Below, piece by piece: positions 7,903-17,075 of a stretch of 64,000 nucleotides of DNA. Origin of the DNA: an uncultured Parabacteroides sp. GTDB lineage: Bacteria; Bacteroidota; Bacteroidia; Bacteroidales; Tannerellaceae. Positions within the stretch are counted from its first letter, which is position 1, and every line of letters begins with the position of its first letter. The translations under genes and the position numbers were made by a program. The notes under the pieces are model-generated. The model did not search any database and had not been told where the DNA came from. It saw only the letters and a program-made list of their open reading frames with translations. The stretch is taken from assembly GCA_937894065.1 (NCBI GenBank), contig CALCST010000034.1, positions 9,211 through 73,210 on the forward strand. Direction: 5' to 3'.

Positions 7903-9072
7903 ATGAATACCGGAAGAATAGAAGTTGTTGATGCTTTGCGTGGTGCAGCATTGTGTGCTATTGTTATTATACATTGCCTGGAACATAATAATTTATATTA
8001 CATACCTCAGGGAATGCCCGATTGGCTTAATATTTTAGATAAAGGTGTTTGGACTGCAACATGGTTTTTGTTGGCAGGCAAGGCGTTTTCTACATTCTCA
8101 CTTCTTTTTGGATTTAGTTTTTTCATACAATTGGGAAATGCTGAGAGGCGAGGAGTTGATTTCCGCGCACGTTTTGCTTGGAGAATGTTGATGCTTGTTC
8201 TATTTTCTCAACTACATTCCCTTTTCTATAACGGAGATATTTTATTGTTATATTCTATAATCGGTCTTTTGCTTGTTGCAATGTGCCGCTTCTCAACTAA
8301 AACGATAGCAATAGTTGCAACTGTTCTGATTATCCAGCCTGTAGAATGGTTGAGGTTGATATTGGCAGCTTTTGATATTCCTTTCTTCGAATACGGACAG
8401 CATTGGATGGAATTTGCAGCAAAGGCTAAGCCTGTGATGGAGAATGGTAATTTCTTTGAGATTGTATGTTCAAACATAACTTACGGACAGTTGTATGGAA
8501 ACCTGTGGCAGATAGAAAACGGACGTATATGCCAGATTGGTGGTTTGTTTCTCTATGGACTTGTTGCCGGACGCTTGGGTTTGTTCCTGCGTTCAGAACA
8601 GAGCATTTCTTACTGGAACAAACTGGTTCGTGTAGCAATATTATTATTTATCCCGTTATATTTTGTCAAAAATCTTTATCCATCATGGATTGGAAACGAT
8701 AAATCTATGAGCGTTCCTTTGGAAATTGCTCTACCATCAATTATGAATTTCCTGTTTATGGTTGTTCTCGTCGGTATTTTTACTCAAATCTGGTATAAGA
8801 AAGGTGATGGAACAAAGTTTATGAGGATTTTTATTCCTTATGGAAAGATGAGTCTGACAAATTATATTGTTCAGTCAATAATTGGAACAACTATCTTCTA
8901 TGGTTTCGGATTTGGTTTATATAAATATACAGGGGCAACAGCATGCTTGATAATAGCTATATTTATATTTATGTTCCAATTATATTATAGCAGGAAGTGG
9001 CTTGCTTCGCATAAGCAAGGTCCGCTTGAATATTTATGGAAGAAACTCACATATTTAGGTGCAGATAAATAA
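7903..9072 (+). CDS. DUF418 (YeiB-like) integral membrane protein
   Basis: This 389-residue membrane protein starts MNTGRIEVVDALRGAALCAI, the typical opening of the DUF418/YeiB family (basic residue, then DxLRG and a membrane helix). Ten or so hydrophobic segments follow, with the loop IGGLFLYGLVAGRLGLF. The C-terminal half carries PYGKMSLTNYIVQSIIGT, the DUF418 hallmark, and the end has GPLEYLWKKLTYL. The biochemical function is not established; the family resembles membrane acyltransferases. A longer reading from 7822 is rejected because MNTGRIEVVD matches family N-termini and the promoter box lies within the extension. Confidence 0.85.
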   Translation: MNTGRIEVVDALRGAALCAIVIIHCLEHNNLYYIPQGMPDWLNILDKGVWTATWFLLAGKAFSTFSLLFGFSFFIQLGNAERRGVDFRARFAWRMLMLVLFSQLHSLFYNGDILLLYSIIGLLLVAMCRFSTKTIAIVATVLIIQPVEWLRLILAAFDIPFFEYGQHWMEFAAKAKPVMENGNFFEIVCSNITYGQLYGNLWQIENGRICQIGGLFLYGLVAGRLGLFLRSEQSISYWNKLVRVAILLFIPLYFVKNLYPSWIGNDKSMSVPLEIALPSIMNFLFMVVLVGIFTQIWYKKGDGTKFMRIFIPYGKMSLTNYIVQSIIGTTIFYGFGFGLYKYTGATACLIIAIFIFMFQLYYSRKWLASHKQGPLEYLWKKLTYLGADK

Positions 9073-9089
9073 CATTTATCTGTAACAGA

Positions 9090-9097
9090 TATATTTG
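9090..9097 (+). promoter_or_regulatory. -7 promoter box of uxaB
   Basis: TATATTTG lies 25 nt upstream of the ATG at 9123, soon after the DUF418 stop. It suggests that uxaB has its own transcript. Confidence 0.5.
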
Positions 9098-9122
9098 TAA
9101 ACCTCATTATAAAAAAGTGTGT

Positions 9123-10565
9123 ATGAAAAAACTATGTAAAGAAAATGTGCAGACTACGGTTCGTCCGGAACGTGTGATTCAGTTTGGTGAAGGAAACTTT
9201 CTTCGTGCTTTTGTGGACTGGATTATTTCTTATATGAACGAAAAAACGGATTTCAATGGAAGTGTTGTTGTGGTCCAGCCAATTGAGCATGGAATGATTG
9301 ACAAACTTAATGCTCAGGATTGCCTTTATCATGTAAATCTTCAAGGCATTGAAAATGGCAAGGAAATAAATTCATATCGGCTGATAGATGTTATAAGCCG
9401 AGCATTGAATCCATATTCGGAATATAATGAATTCCTGAAATTGGCAGAGCAGCCTGAAATCCGCTTTGTTATATCAAATACTACTGAAGCCGGAATTGCT
9501 TTTGATCCTTCATGCCGTTTGGATGACGCTCCAGCTTCGTCTTATCCTGCAAAACTGCTCCAGTTGCTATGGTGGAGATATAATTTCTTTTCTGGAGATG
9601 AATCAAAAGGATTGATAATTCTGCCTTGCGAGCTTATATTTCTGAATGGAAGGAAATTGCGTGAAGTTATCCTGAAATATATTGATTTGTGGGAATTAGG
9701 CGATGATTTCCGTAGATGGTTTGAGAAATCTTGTATGGTTTGCTCAACATTGGTGGACAGAATCGTTCCGGGATTTCCACGCAAGGATATCGACAATATA
9801 AAAGAATATTTGCAATATGACGACAATATGGCTGTGCAGGGCGAGCATTTCCATTTGTGGGTAATCGAAGCTCCTCAAGAAGTGGCAGAAGAATTTCCTG
9901 CAAATAAGGCTGGACTTAATGTGCTCTTCGTTCCATCGGAGGAACCTTATCATGAACGTAAGGTGACTCTGCTCAACGGTCCGCATACAGTGCTGGCTCC
10001 TGTTTCGTTCCTGTGTGGTGTTGATATTGTAAGGGATGCATGTAATCATCCGTTGATAGGCAAATTTATTCATAAAGTTATGTTTGAAGAATTGATGCCT
10101 ACATTGAATCTTCCGGAAAACGAGTTGCGAATTTTTGCCAGTCAGGTTCTCGAGAGATTCAACAATCCGTTTGTTGATCATCAGGTTACATCCATAATGC
10201 TTAATTCTTTCTCAAAATACTCTACCCGTGATCTTCCCGGACTGAAAACGTATCTGCAAAGAAAAGGAAAATTGCCGGAATGTCTGATTATTGGTCTGGC
10301 AGCAATTATTGTATATTATAATGGTTACACACGTAATGATGGTGTAACTGCTGTTCCGAATGATTCTCCAGAAGTTCTTTCTTTATTGGAAAAAGCATGG
10401 CAGGCAGACAACGCATCAGCAGTGGCAATGTCTGTTTTGGGTGCTGAAAGTATTTGGGGCGAGGATTTGAATACTATTCCGGGATTGACTGAGTCTCTTG
10501 TCGGATATATCGACAGAATTCAGAATGAAGGTATGGAGAAAGTATTGGCTGCAATGTTTGCATAA
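9123..10565 (+). CDS. uxaB: Tagaturonate reductase (altronate oxidoreductase)
   Basis: The 480-residue NAD-dependent enzyme belongs to the mannitol dehydrogenase superfamily. UxaB reduces tagaturonate to altronate in the cytoplasm during galacturonate breakdown. The N-terminal nucleotide-binding region has RVIQFGEGNFLRAFVDW, closely resembling UxaB. RKVTLLNGPHTVLAP carries the Lys, Asn and His catalytic triad of the long-chain polyol dehydrogenases. An in-frame GTG at 9117 is possible, but the ATG at 9123 (MKKLCKENVQ) is the natural start. The next step in the pathway, uxaA, follows after a 338-nt spacer. Other pathway genes (uxaC, kdgK, kdgA) are not in the window. Confidence 0.92.
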   Translation: MKKLCKENVQTTVRPERVIQFGEGNFLRAFVDWIISYMNEKTDFNGSVVVVQPIEHGMIDKLNAQDCLYHVNLQGIENGKEINSYRLIDVISRALNPYSEYNEFLKLAEQPEIRFVISNTTEAGIAFDPSCRLDDAPASSYPAKLLQLLWWRYNFFSGDESKGLIILPCELIFLNGRKLREVILKYIDLWELGDDFRRWFEKSCMVCSTLVDRIVPGFPRKDIDNIKEYLQYDDNMAVQGEHFHLWVIEAPQEVAEEFPANKAGLNVLFVPSEEPYHERKVTLLNGPHTVLAPVSFLCGVDIVRDACNHPLIGKFIHKVMFEELMPTLNLPENELRIFASQVLERFNNPFVDHQVTSIMLNSFSKYSTRDLPGLKTYLQRKGKLPECLIIGLAAIIVYYNGYTRNDGVTAVPNDSPEVLSLLEKAWQADNASAVAMSVLGAESIWGEDLNTIPGLTESLVGYIDRIQNEGMEKVLAAMFA

Positions 10566-10603
10566 AGATAAAGTTCTTGAAGTTTCGTTATTTCAATTTA
10601 TAC

Positions 10604-10762
10604 ATGAACATTTATTAGTATAGTATGATGGCAAATTTTTGCCGGTTGAAAAATTATTTTCATATATATGAAAAAACTTTTTCTTTTAGGTGGAAATAAA
10701 TTTTCATATAGATGAAAAAAAATTTCCAACCGCAAAAAATGGGCTGAAAATGTAATGTTCAT
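10604..10762. repeat. Nested inverted-repeat element between uxaB and uxaA
   Basis: The 338-nt spacer at 10566-10903 has no gene. It holds an outer 9-bp inverted repeat ATGAACATT (10604-10612) / AATGTTCAT (10754-10762). A second pair is TTTTTGCCGGTTG (10636-10648) / CAACCGCAAAAA (10727-10738), with one bulged base. Inside are two hairpins of nearly the same sequence: TTTTCATATATATGAAAA (10657-10674) and TTTTCATATAGATGAAAA (10701-10718), 44 nt apart. The whole could fold as a branched structure or be a small palindromic (MITE-like) insertion. No clear promoter box precedes uxaA. Confidence 0.7.
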
Positions 10763-10903
10763 ATTTAGAGATAGTTATGTTGTATGCTTGTAAATGTATT
10801 ATTCTTTGCCATAATCAAAGTATATTGAAAACTGTTTTTACAGTTTCTCGACTTGGAAAAGATGAGGTAGCGAAACTTCAACAAATAGATATCAGATAAT
10901 TAT

Positions 10904-12388
10904 ATGAAATACATACAAATCAATCCTTTGGATAATGTGGCAGTTGTACTTGAGAATCTTAATCCCGGAGATATACTTCAGGTGAATGGCCGTAGTGTTT
11001 GTGTTGCGGAAGAAATCCCTCGTGGACATAAAGTGGCACTGGCCGATTTGTCTGCCGGAAGTGAGGTGATAAAATATGGATTCAGCATAGGGAACATGAC
11101 TGACGGAGTAAAAGAAGGTTGCCTTGTAAATGAACGTAATCTTCATACTTCTCTTTCCGGTTTGTCGGAATATGAGTATAAACCTTGTATTGCTGAGGTT
11201 GAAAAAAATGAGTGTAATCGCACCTTCAATGGCTTCAGACGTTCAAATGGCAGTGTTGGAATACGCAATGAAATGTGGATTGTGCCGACAGTCGGCTGTG
11301 TGAACGGTGTTGCCGAACGTTTGGCGTCTGCAATGCGTGAGGAAACAAAGTGCGAAGGAATAGATGCAATAGTTGCATATACGCATAACTATGGATGCTC
11401 ACAATTGGGTGATGACCATGATAACACTCGCAATATATTACGAAACTTGGTTAAGCATCCGAATGCAGGAGCTGTGTTGGTTGTCGGACTTGGTTGTGAA
11501 AACAATCAGCCTTCGGTGTTCAAGGAAATTTTGGGAGATTATGATAGTTCCAGAATTCGTTTTCTTGTGTGCCAGGAAGAAGATGATGAAGAGCAGCGCG
11601 GAATTGAAATGCTCAGGGAAATGTATGCTACTATGCGTAAAGATGCAAGGACTTCGATTCCATTGTCAGAATTGCGGATTGGTCTTAAATGCGGAGGTTC
11701 GGACGGATTCTCAGGCATAACTGCAAATCCTTTGCTAGGCAGGTTTTCGGATTATCTGGTTTCTTGTGGCGGAACAACTGTTCTTACCGAAGTGCCGGAG
11801 ATGTTTGGTGCCGAAACAATATTGATGAATCGCTGTGTTTCCCGCGAAGTATTTGACAAGACAGTTGCTTTGATTAATAATTTCAAGTCATATTTCATTG
11901 CCAATAAGCAACCGATATATGAAAATCCTTCTCCCGGAAACAAAGCTGGAGGCATTTCAACACTTGAGGAAAAATCATTGGGATGTACTCAGAAATCCGG
12001 CTCATCGGCAGTTTGCGATGTTTTGAAATATGGCGAAACGCTTTGTGAAAAAGGACTTAATTTGCTGTCGGCTCCCGGAAATGATTTGGTGGCAAGTACG
12101 GCATTGGCTGCTGCAGGATGTCATATAGTTCTGTTTACAACCGGTCGTGGAACACCTTTCGGAACATTTGTGCCGACAGTAAAAGTGTCCACAAATTCTG
12201 ATTTGTACAATAGGAAAAGGCAATGGATAGATTTCAATGCCGGTGTGTTGGTTGAGGGAGTTTCTATGGATGAGTTGTTAAATGATTTCATTGATATGCT
12301 GGTGTCGGTGGCTTCAGGAGAGAAAGTCTTGAACGAAAAGAATGATTACAGAGGAATTGCCATATTTAAAACAGGTGTGACTTTGTAG
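10904..12388 (+). CDS. uxaA: Altronate dehydratase
   Basis: The 494-residue UxaA dehydrates D-altronate to 2-keto-3-deoxygluconate and is iron-dependent. The N-terminal SAF domain (about 1-95) shows IPRGHKVALADL with the conserved His. The main UxaA domain follows with GFRRSNGSVGIRNEMWIVPT, AYTHNYGCSQLGDDH, LGCENNQPS, GLKCGGSDGFSGITANPLLG and TGRGTPFGTFVPTVKVSTN, all family signatures. The length is usual (about 495). It catalyses the step after UxaB, and both genes face the same way. The palindromic spacer between them may affect cotranscription. Confidence 0.94.
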   Translation: MKYIQINPLDNVAVVLENLNPGDILQVNGRSVCVAEEIPRGHKVALADLSAGSEVIKYGFSIGNMTDGVKEGCLVNERNLHTSLSGLSEYEYKPCIAEVEKNECNRTFNGFRRSNGSVGIRNEMWIVPTVGCVNGVAERLASAMREETKCEGIDAIVAYTHNYGCSQLGDDHDNTRNILRNLVKHPNAGAVLVVGLGCENNQPSVFKEILGDYDSSRIRFLVCQEEDDEEQRGIEMLREMYATMRKDARTSIPLSELRIGLKCGGSDGFSGITANPLLGRFSDYLVSCGGTTVLTEVPEMFGAETILMNRCVSREVFDKTVALINNFKSYFIANKQPIYENPSPGNKAGGISTLEEKSLGCTQKSGSSAVCDVLKYGETLCEKGLNLLSAPGNDLVASTALAAAGCHIVLFTTGRGTPFGTFVPTVKVSTNSDLYNRKRQWIDFNAGVLVEGVSMDELLNDFIDMLVSVASGEKVLNEKNDYRGIAIFKTGVTL

Positions 12389-12440
12389 GGCTTTTGATTC
12401 GATGCGGCTCGGAAGAGTAAAGTCAAAAACAAGTTTTTTA

Positions 12441-12472
12441 TTTTGCTCTCCACTCACGTTTGATTATCTTTG
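12441..12472 (+). promoter_or_regulatory. Consensus promoter of the C69 peptidase gene
   Basis: TTTTG (12441-12445) and TATCTTTG (12465-12472) are separated by 19 nt, a near-perfect Bacteroidetes promoter. It lies 31 nt upstream of the ATG at 12504. Confidence 0.8.
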
Positions 12473-12503
12473 TCACAGAAAAAAATCTGTTTATACATAA
12501 TAT

Positions 12504-14147
12504 ATGAAGAAATTTTGGATTATGATTGCAGCATGCTTGTCAGCTTTTTCTGCAAGTGATGCTGATGCGTGTACAGGTCTGCTCGTCGGAAAGAAAGCAT
12601 CTACTGACGGTTCTGTGATGATTAGTTATGCGGCAGATTCGCATACTTTGTATGGTGAGTTATATAGATGGCCTGCTGCAACATGGCCTGAAGGTTCAAT
12701 GCTTCAGATAAAAGAATGGGATACAGGCAAACCTCTGGGCGAGATTCCACAGGTGCGACAGACATATTCTGTTGTCGGAAACATGAATGAACATCAGGTG
12801 GCAATTACAGAAAGTACATTTGGCGGACGTCCTGAACTGGTAAATCCTAAAGGTATAATGGATTACGGAAGTCTGATATATGTTGCACTTCAGCGTTCCA
12901 AAACTGCTCGTGAGGCAATAAAGGTTATGACAGACCTTGTTGCAGAATATGGCTACTACAGCAGTGGTGAGTCATTCTCAATTGCAGATAAGAATGAAGC
13001 CTGGATAATGGAAATGATAGGCAAGGGACCGGACAAGAAGGGTGCGGTTTGGGTTGCAATCCGTATTCCGGATGATTGTATTTCAGCTCATGCCAACCAG
13101 TCACGCATTCAGCAAATCCCGTTTGACGACAAGGAAAACTGTATGTATTCTCCAGACGTTGTGTCATTGGCTCGCGAAAAAGGATATTTCAAGGGTGAAG
13201 ATAAAGACTTCAGTTTTGCTAAGGCTTATTGCCCTTATGAATTTGGTGGATTGCGCGGATGTGAAGCTCGTGTATGGTCTTTCTTCCGTAAGTACGACAA
13301 TTCAATGGATAAGTATGAGGACTTCATAAAAGGTGACCCAACAAAGGAACCAATGCCTTTATATATCAAACCTAACAGAAAACTTTCTGTTCAGGATGTT
13401 CAGGCTGGAATGCGCGACCATTATGAAGGTACAGACCTTGATATGACTAAAGATGCTGGTGCAGGTCCATATAAAGTTCCTTATCGTTGGCGTCCGATGA
13501 CATTTGAAGTTGACGGACAGGAATACACAAACGAACGTGCCATTGCTACTCAGCAAACAGGTTTCGTAATTGTTCCTCAGATGCGTAACTGGTTGCCTGA
13601 TGCAGTTGGCGGTATTCTTTGGTTTGGTGTTGATGATGCTGATATGGCAGTGTTCAACCCAATTTATTGTTCAACTACTGCTTCTCCTGAATGCTACAGA
13701 GTTGGCAATGGCGACATGATGAATTTCTCATGGACATCAGCTTTCTGGATTCATAACTGGGTGGCAAATATGGCTTACAATAAATATAGCTTTATGATTG
13801 AAGATATCCGCAAAGTTCAGCAGGAACTTGAAAACGGATATCAGGAAATGATTCCGGCAATCGACAAAGCAGCTTCTGAATTGTATGCAAAAGATCCGGC
13901 TGAAGCTGTGAAATTCCTGACATGGTTCAGCACTACTACTGCTGATGATGCTACAGCACGCTGGAAAAAACTTGGAGAATATCTTCTTGTGAAATATATT
14001 GACGGAAACGTCAAGAAAGAGGAAAACGGTCAGTTCAAGCAAAACGGATATGGATTGTCTGCTTCTCCTGATTTCCCGGGATATGATGAAAACTATTATC
14101 GAAGCATTGTCAAGAGTGCAGGCGAGAGATTGAAAGTTAAGAAGTAA
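12504..14147 (+). CDS. Secreted dipeptidase, peptidase family C69
   Basis: This 547-residue Ntn-hydrolase of family C69 (PepD-like) cleaves dipeptides. The signal sequence ends in ASDADA and is followed at once by C23 of CTGLLVGKKASTDGS. That Cys is the N-terminal nucleophile, so signal-peptide removal would itself expose the catalytic residue. Further family blocks include SYAADSHTLYGELY, NEHQVAITESTFGG, NEAWIMEMIGKG and the Pro/Trp-rich segment before RPMTFEVDG. It probably acts in the periplasm on peptides from the diet or cell wall. It is a single gene with a consensus promoter and a strong terminator. Confidence 0.9.
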   Translation: MKKFWIMIAACLSAFSASDADACTGLLVGKKASTDGSVMISYAADSHTLYGELYRWPAATWPEGSMLQIKEWDTGKPLGEIPQVRQTYSVVGNMNEHQVAITESTFGGRPELVNPKGIMDYGSLIYVALQRSKTAREAIKVMTDLVAEYGYYSSGESFSIADKNEAWIMEMIGKGPDKKGAVWVAIRIPDDCISAHANQSRIQQIPFDDKENCMYSPDVVSLAREKGYFKGEDKDFSFAKAYCPYEFGGLRGCEARVWSFFRKYDNSMDKYEDFIKGDPTKEPMPLYIKPNRKLSVQDVQAGMRDHYEGTDLDMTKDAGAGPYKVPYRWRPMTFEVDGQEYTNERAIATQQTGFVIVPQMRNWLPDAVGGILWFGVDDADMAVFNPIYCSTTASPECYRVGNGDMMNFSWTSAFWIHNWVANMAYNKYSFMIEDIRKVQQELENGYQEMIPAIDKAASELYAKDPAEAVKFLTWFSTTTADDATARWKKLGEYLLVKYIDGNVKKEENGQFKQNGYGLSASPDFPGYDENYYRSIVKSAGERLKVKK

Positions 14148-14201
14148 GAAAAGGACTACACTGTAAAACGGTGTGCCGAATTGAATATTATTAACTAAAG
14201 G

Positions 14202-14268
14202 AAACACCGAAATACGGAGAAATTTATTGTCCGATAAATCAAACTCCGGATTTCGGTGTTTTATTTTT
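14202..14268 (+). terminator. Long-stem terminator after the C69 peptidase
   Basis: The 18-nt arms at 14202-14219 and 14244-14261 (AAACACCGAAAT... / ...ATTTCGGTGTTT) pair with one mismatch and are followed by TATTTTTAT. Confidence 0.88.
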
Positions 14269-14295
14269 ATAAATTGACCGGTTTTATTTATTGAG

Positions 14296-16011
14296 ATGTT
14301 GGAGAATTATTCTAAAAAGACATTATTGCTTTTGTGTCTTTTATGTATATGCTTTTTGTTTCCTTTTCTTGGAGAGGCTATGTTCCATACTAAAGGCGAG
14401 CCACGAGAAGCTGTCGTAGCTCTATCAATGTTGGAGAGAGGAAACTGGATTCTTCCTGTAAATAATGGAGTGGATATTGCATATAAGCCACCATTGTTTC
14501 ATTGGATGATTGCTGCTGTGTCATTGTTGGTTGGAACTGTTACAGAATTTACGGCACGTTTTCCGTCTGCTTTATCGTTGACTGTGATGCTTCTTGCCGG
14601 TTATGTATTTTATGCTCGTCGCCGTGGTGAAGAATTGGCAGTAATTACCACATTATTGACACTGACAAATTTTGAAGTTCACCGTGCCGGGGTAAATTGC
14701 CGCGTAGATATGCTTTTGGCTGCATTTATGGTTCTGGCGCTTTATCAGTTATATTATTGGTATGAAAAGGATTTCAAAGGTTTCCCTTTATTGGCTGTGT
14801 TATGTCTGAGTGGCGCTGCTCTGACGAAAGGTCCGGTAGGAATAGCATTGCCATGTCTTGTTGCTTTTGTTTTTGCTTTGATAAAAGGCTATAAACTTTT
14901 TCCAATGATTGCCCGTTTCTTTTTGGTAGGGATTTCTTCCTGTATTTTGCCTATGCTTTGGTATGTGGCTGCATATCAGCAGGGCGGAGAGCGATTCTTG
15001 GATTTGGTGCTCGAGGAGAATGTCTTGAGATTTATGGGAAAAATGAGTTATTCTTCACACGAGAATCCAGCATATTATAATGTCATAACTCTTGTTGCAG
15101 GATTTATTCCATATACATTGTTAGTTGTTATGTCATTGTTTGTCTTGAAATACCAAGGATTTAAGGTTAGATTATCCGGACTTTGGAGTAATATTCCCAA
15201 TCGAATAAAAAGTATGGATGACGCGCGCTTGTATTCATTGCTTTGTGCCGTAATAATATTTGTATTTTATTGCATACCTAAAAGCAAACGCAGTGTATAT
15301 CTTTTGCCAATGTATCCTTTTGTAGCATATTTCCTTGCTGAATATTTCATATATCTTCGTAATCGTCATAATTCAGTAGTGAAAGTGTTTGGATATACAG
15401 TGAGTGTTTTAGCATTTCTGTTAATAGGCGTATATGTTGTTTTGCAGTTTATTCCTGTTCCGGAATTTCTTTTGGGCGGACGCCATCCGGAAGAAACCAG
15501 AGCATATATTGAAGCTTTGCAGAACGAACCATTAGGAGCAATCTCAATATTGTTATTGCTTTTCCCAGTGTTTGCCGGTATTTATTTCGTAAGAAAAACT
15601 GTAAAGATGGGAAAAGTACAATTATTACCTATATTTACAGTAATAATTAGTATTTTTATGTCGCTCGACGGTTTTCTTCAGCCGACAGTTCTTAATGTTA
15701 AATCAGATAAGCCGATGGCAGAGAAGATTGCGTCAATAGTTCCAGAAGGCAATATATATTCATATCGTAGTGATTTTGTCCCGGGAAACAGGATGCATCC
15801 GTTTTCTGTGAACTTTTATGTTGGCGACCGTGTTATTCCTTTTGACGAGTTTATGCCTTCGTCCGGCTATCTTATAATGGGCGAACATGAATTTGAGCCT
15901 TTTATGAATAAATATGGCTCAGACTATAAGCTCGAGGAAATATATAATTCAGAAAGAAGAAGCTGTGATGATCATTCTGTAATTAAGTTATACAGATTTG
16001 AGAAAATATAA
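14296..16011 (+). CDS. Glycosyltransferase family 39 protein (ArnT/PMT-like)
   Basis: The 571-residue inner-membrane protein has about ten or more hydrophobic helices. The N-terminal periplasmic-loop region has the PMT/ArnT pattern FLGEAMFHTKGEPREAVVAL (acidic-Arg motif after the first helix) and YKPPLFHWMIAA. LTKGPVGIALPCLVAF and PKSKRSVYLLPMYPFVAYF are also typical of bacterial ArnT-like enzymes. Such enzymes move a sugar from undecaprenyl phosphate to lipid A or another acceptor on the periplasmic face. The next gene, 51 nt downstream, encodes an ArnC/GtrB-like enzyme that could make the donor. The sugar and acceptor are unknown. Confidence 0.85.
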   Translation: MLENYSKKTLLLLCLLCICFLFPFLGEAMFHTKGEPREAVVALSMLERGNWILPVNNGVDIAYKPPLFHWMIAAVSLLVGTVTEFTARFPSALSLTVMLLAGYVFYARRRGEELAVITTLLTLTNFEVHRAGVNCRVDMLLAAFMVLALYQLYYWYEKDFKGFPLLAVLCLSGAALTKGPVGIALPCLVAFVFALIKGYKLFPMIARFFLVGISSCILPMLWYVAAYQQGGERFLDLVLEENVLRFMGKMSYSSHENPAYYNVITLVAGFIPYTLLVVMSLFVLKYQGFKVRLSGLWSNIPNRIKSMDDARLYSLLCAVIIFVFYCIPKSKRSVYLLPMYPFVAYFLAEYFIYLRNRHNSVVKVFGYTVSVLAFLLIGVYVVLQFIPVPEFLLGGRHPEETRAYIEALQNEPLGAISILLLLFPVFAGIYFVRKTVKMGKVQLLPIFTVIISIFMSLDGFLQPTVLNVKSDKPMAEKIASIVPEGNIYSYRSDFVPGNRMHPFSVNFYVGDRVIPFDEFMPSSGYLIMGEHEFEPFMNKYGSDYKLEEIYNSERRSCDDHSVIKLYRFEKI

Positions 16012-16062
16012 TAACAGTTTTTAGAGCTAGAATAAATTAATTCGTACGACATTTGCTTGAAG

Positions 16063-17004
16063 ATGGAAAAATCTCAGTTATTGATAGTTGTTCCTTGCTA
16101 TAATGAGGAAGAGGTGTTGCGCGAAACGACAACACGCTTGTCTGCATTATTGCATACAATGATAACAGAAGGCGAGATAGCCAGCGGAAGGATATTGTAT
16201 GTTGATGATGGAAGCAAAGACAATACATGGAAATTAATAGAATCGTTTGCTGCCGGAGGACTTCCTGTAAGTGGACTGAAGTTAGCTCATAATGTTGGTC
16301 ACCAGCAGGCTTTATGGGCTGGTCTTGAATATGCTGCAGTTAATTCTGATGTTGCCGTGTCGATTGATGCAGATTTGCAGGATGATATTTTTGCTATACG
16401 TAAAATGGTGGAATATTACAATAACGGAATAGATATCGTTTACGGCATACGTAAAGAAAGAAAAACAGACACATATTTCAAGAAACACACCGCGCAGATG
16501 TTTTATAAACTGATGAGTAGTCTGGGAGGAGAGATTGTGTACAATCATGCTGATTTCAGACTTATGAGCCGAAGGACGTTACAGGCTCTTATAAGTTACC
16601 CGGAAAGGAATCTTTTCCTGCGTGGAATGGTCTGTACGCTTGGTTTTCCGTCAGCGAATGTATATTATGACCGTCAGAAACGCTTCGCGGGTGAATCAAA
16701 GTATCCTTTCAACAAAATGCTGAGTTTTGCAATAGATGGTATAACTTCGTTTTCTGTTCGCCCATTACGATATATTGTTATGCTAGGCATAATTATGATA
16801 TTGGTTTCTTTATGTGCAATAGTCTATGGAATATTCTCATATATACAAGGGGATACAAATCCGGGTTGGGCTTCTTTGATGGTTTCCATGTGGCTTATTG
16901 GTGGAGCTGTCATAACATCAATAGGAATAATTGGTGAATATGTCGGAAAAATATATAAAGAAGTCAAACAAAGACCTAGATATTTTATAGAGAAGCAGAT
17001 ATAG
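16063..17004 (+). CDS. Undecaprenyl-phosphate glycosyltransferase, GT2 (ArnC/GtrB-like)
   Basis: The 313-residue membrane-anchored GT-A enzyme has LLIVVPCYNEEEVL, YVDDGSKDNTW and the DxD-type motif SIDADLQDD in its cytoplasmic domain. Two C-terminal helices (about 230-255 and 268-290) end in GIIGEYVGKIYKEVKQRPRY, the hallmark of the ArnC/GtrB/DPM1-like subgroup. These enzymes charge undecaprenyl phosphate with a sugar. It follows the ArnT-like gene and probably supplies its substrate. The ATG at 16063 (MEKSQLL) is preferred over an in-frame TTG two codons earlier. Confidence 0.9.
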   Translation: MEKSQLLIVVPCYNEEEVLRETTTRLSALLHTMITEGEIASGRILYVDDGSKDNTWKLIESFAAGGLPVSGLKLAHNVGHQQALWAGLEYAAVNSDVAVSIDADLQDDIFAIRKMVEYYNNGIDIVYGIRKERKTDTYFKKHTAQMFYKLMSSLGGEIVYNHADFRLMSRRTLQALISYPERNLFLRGMVCTLGFPSANVYYDRQKRFAGESKYPFNKMLSFAIDGITSFSVRPLRYIVMLGIIMILVSLCAIVYGIFSYIQGDTNPGWASLMVSMWLIGGAVITSIGIIGEYVGKIYKEVKQRPRYFIEKQI

Positions 17005-17029
17005 ATTTTATTATATCGTTGATTTATAT

Positions 17030-17037
17030 TAACTTTG
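17030..17037 (+). promoter_or_regulatory. -7 promoter box of the GH92 gene
   Basis: TAACTTTG matches TAnnTTTG and lies 38 nt upstream of the ATG at 17076. Confidence 0.55.
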
Positions 17038-17075
17038 TGATTATAAAACAATAAGTCAAAATAAATTTTTAGACA

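Noticed and set aside
9744..10181. A 145-codon open frame antisense to uxaB
   Set aside because: The uxaB frame has strong family motifs throughout. The antisense product shows no recognisable features.
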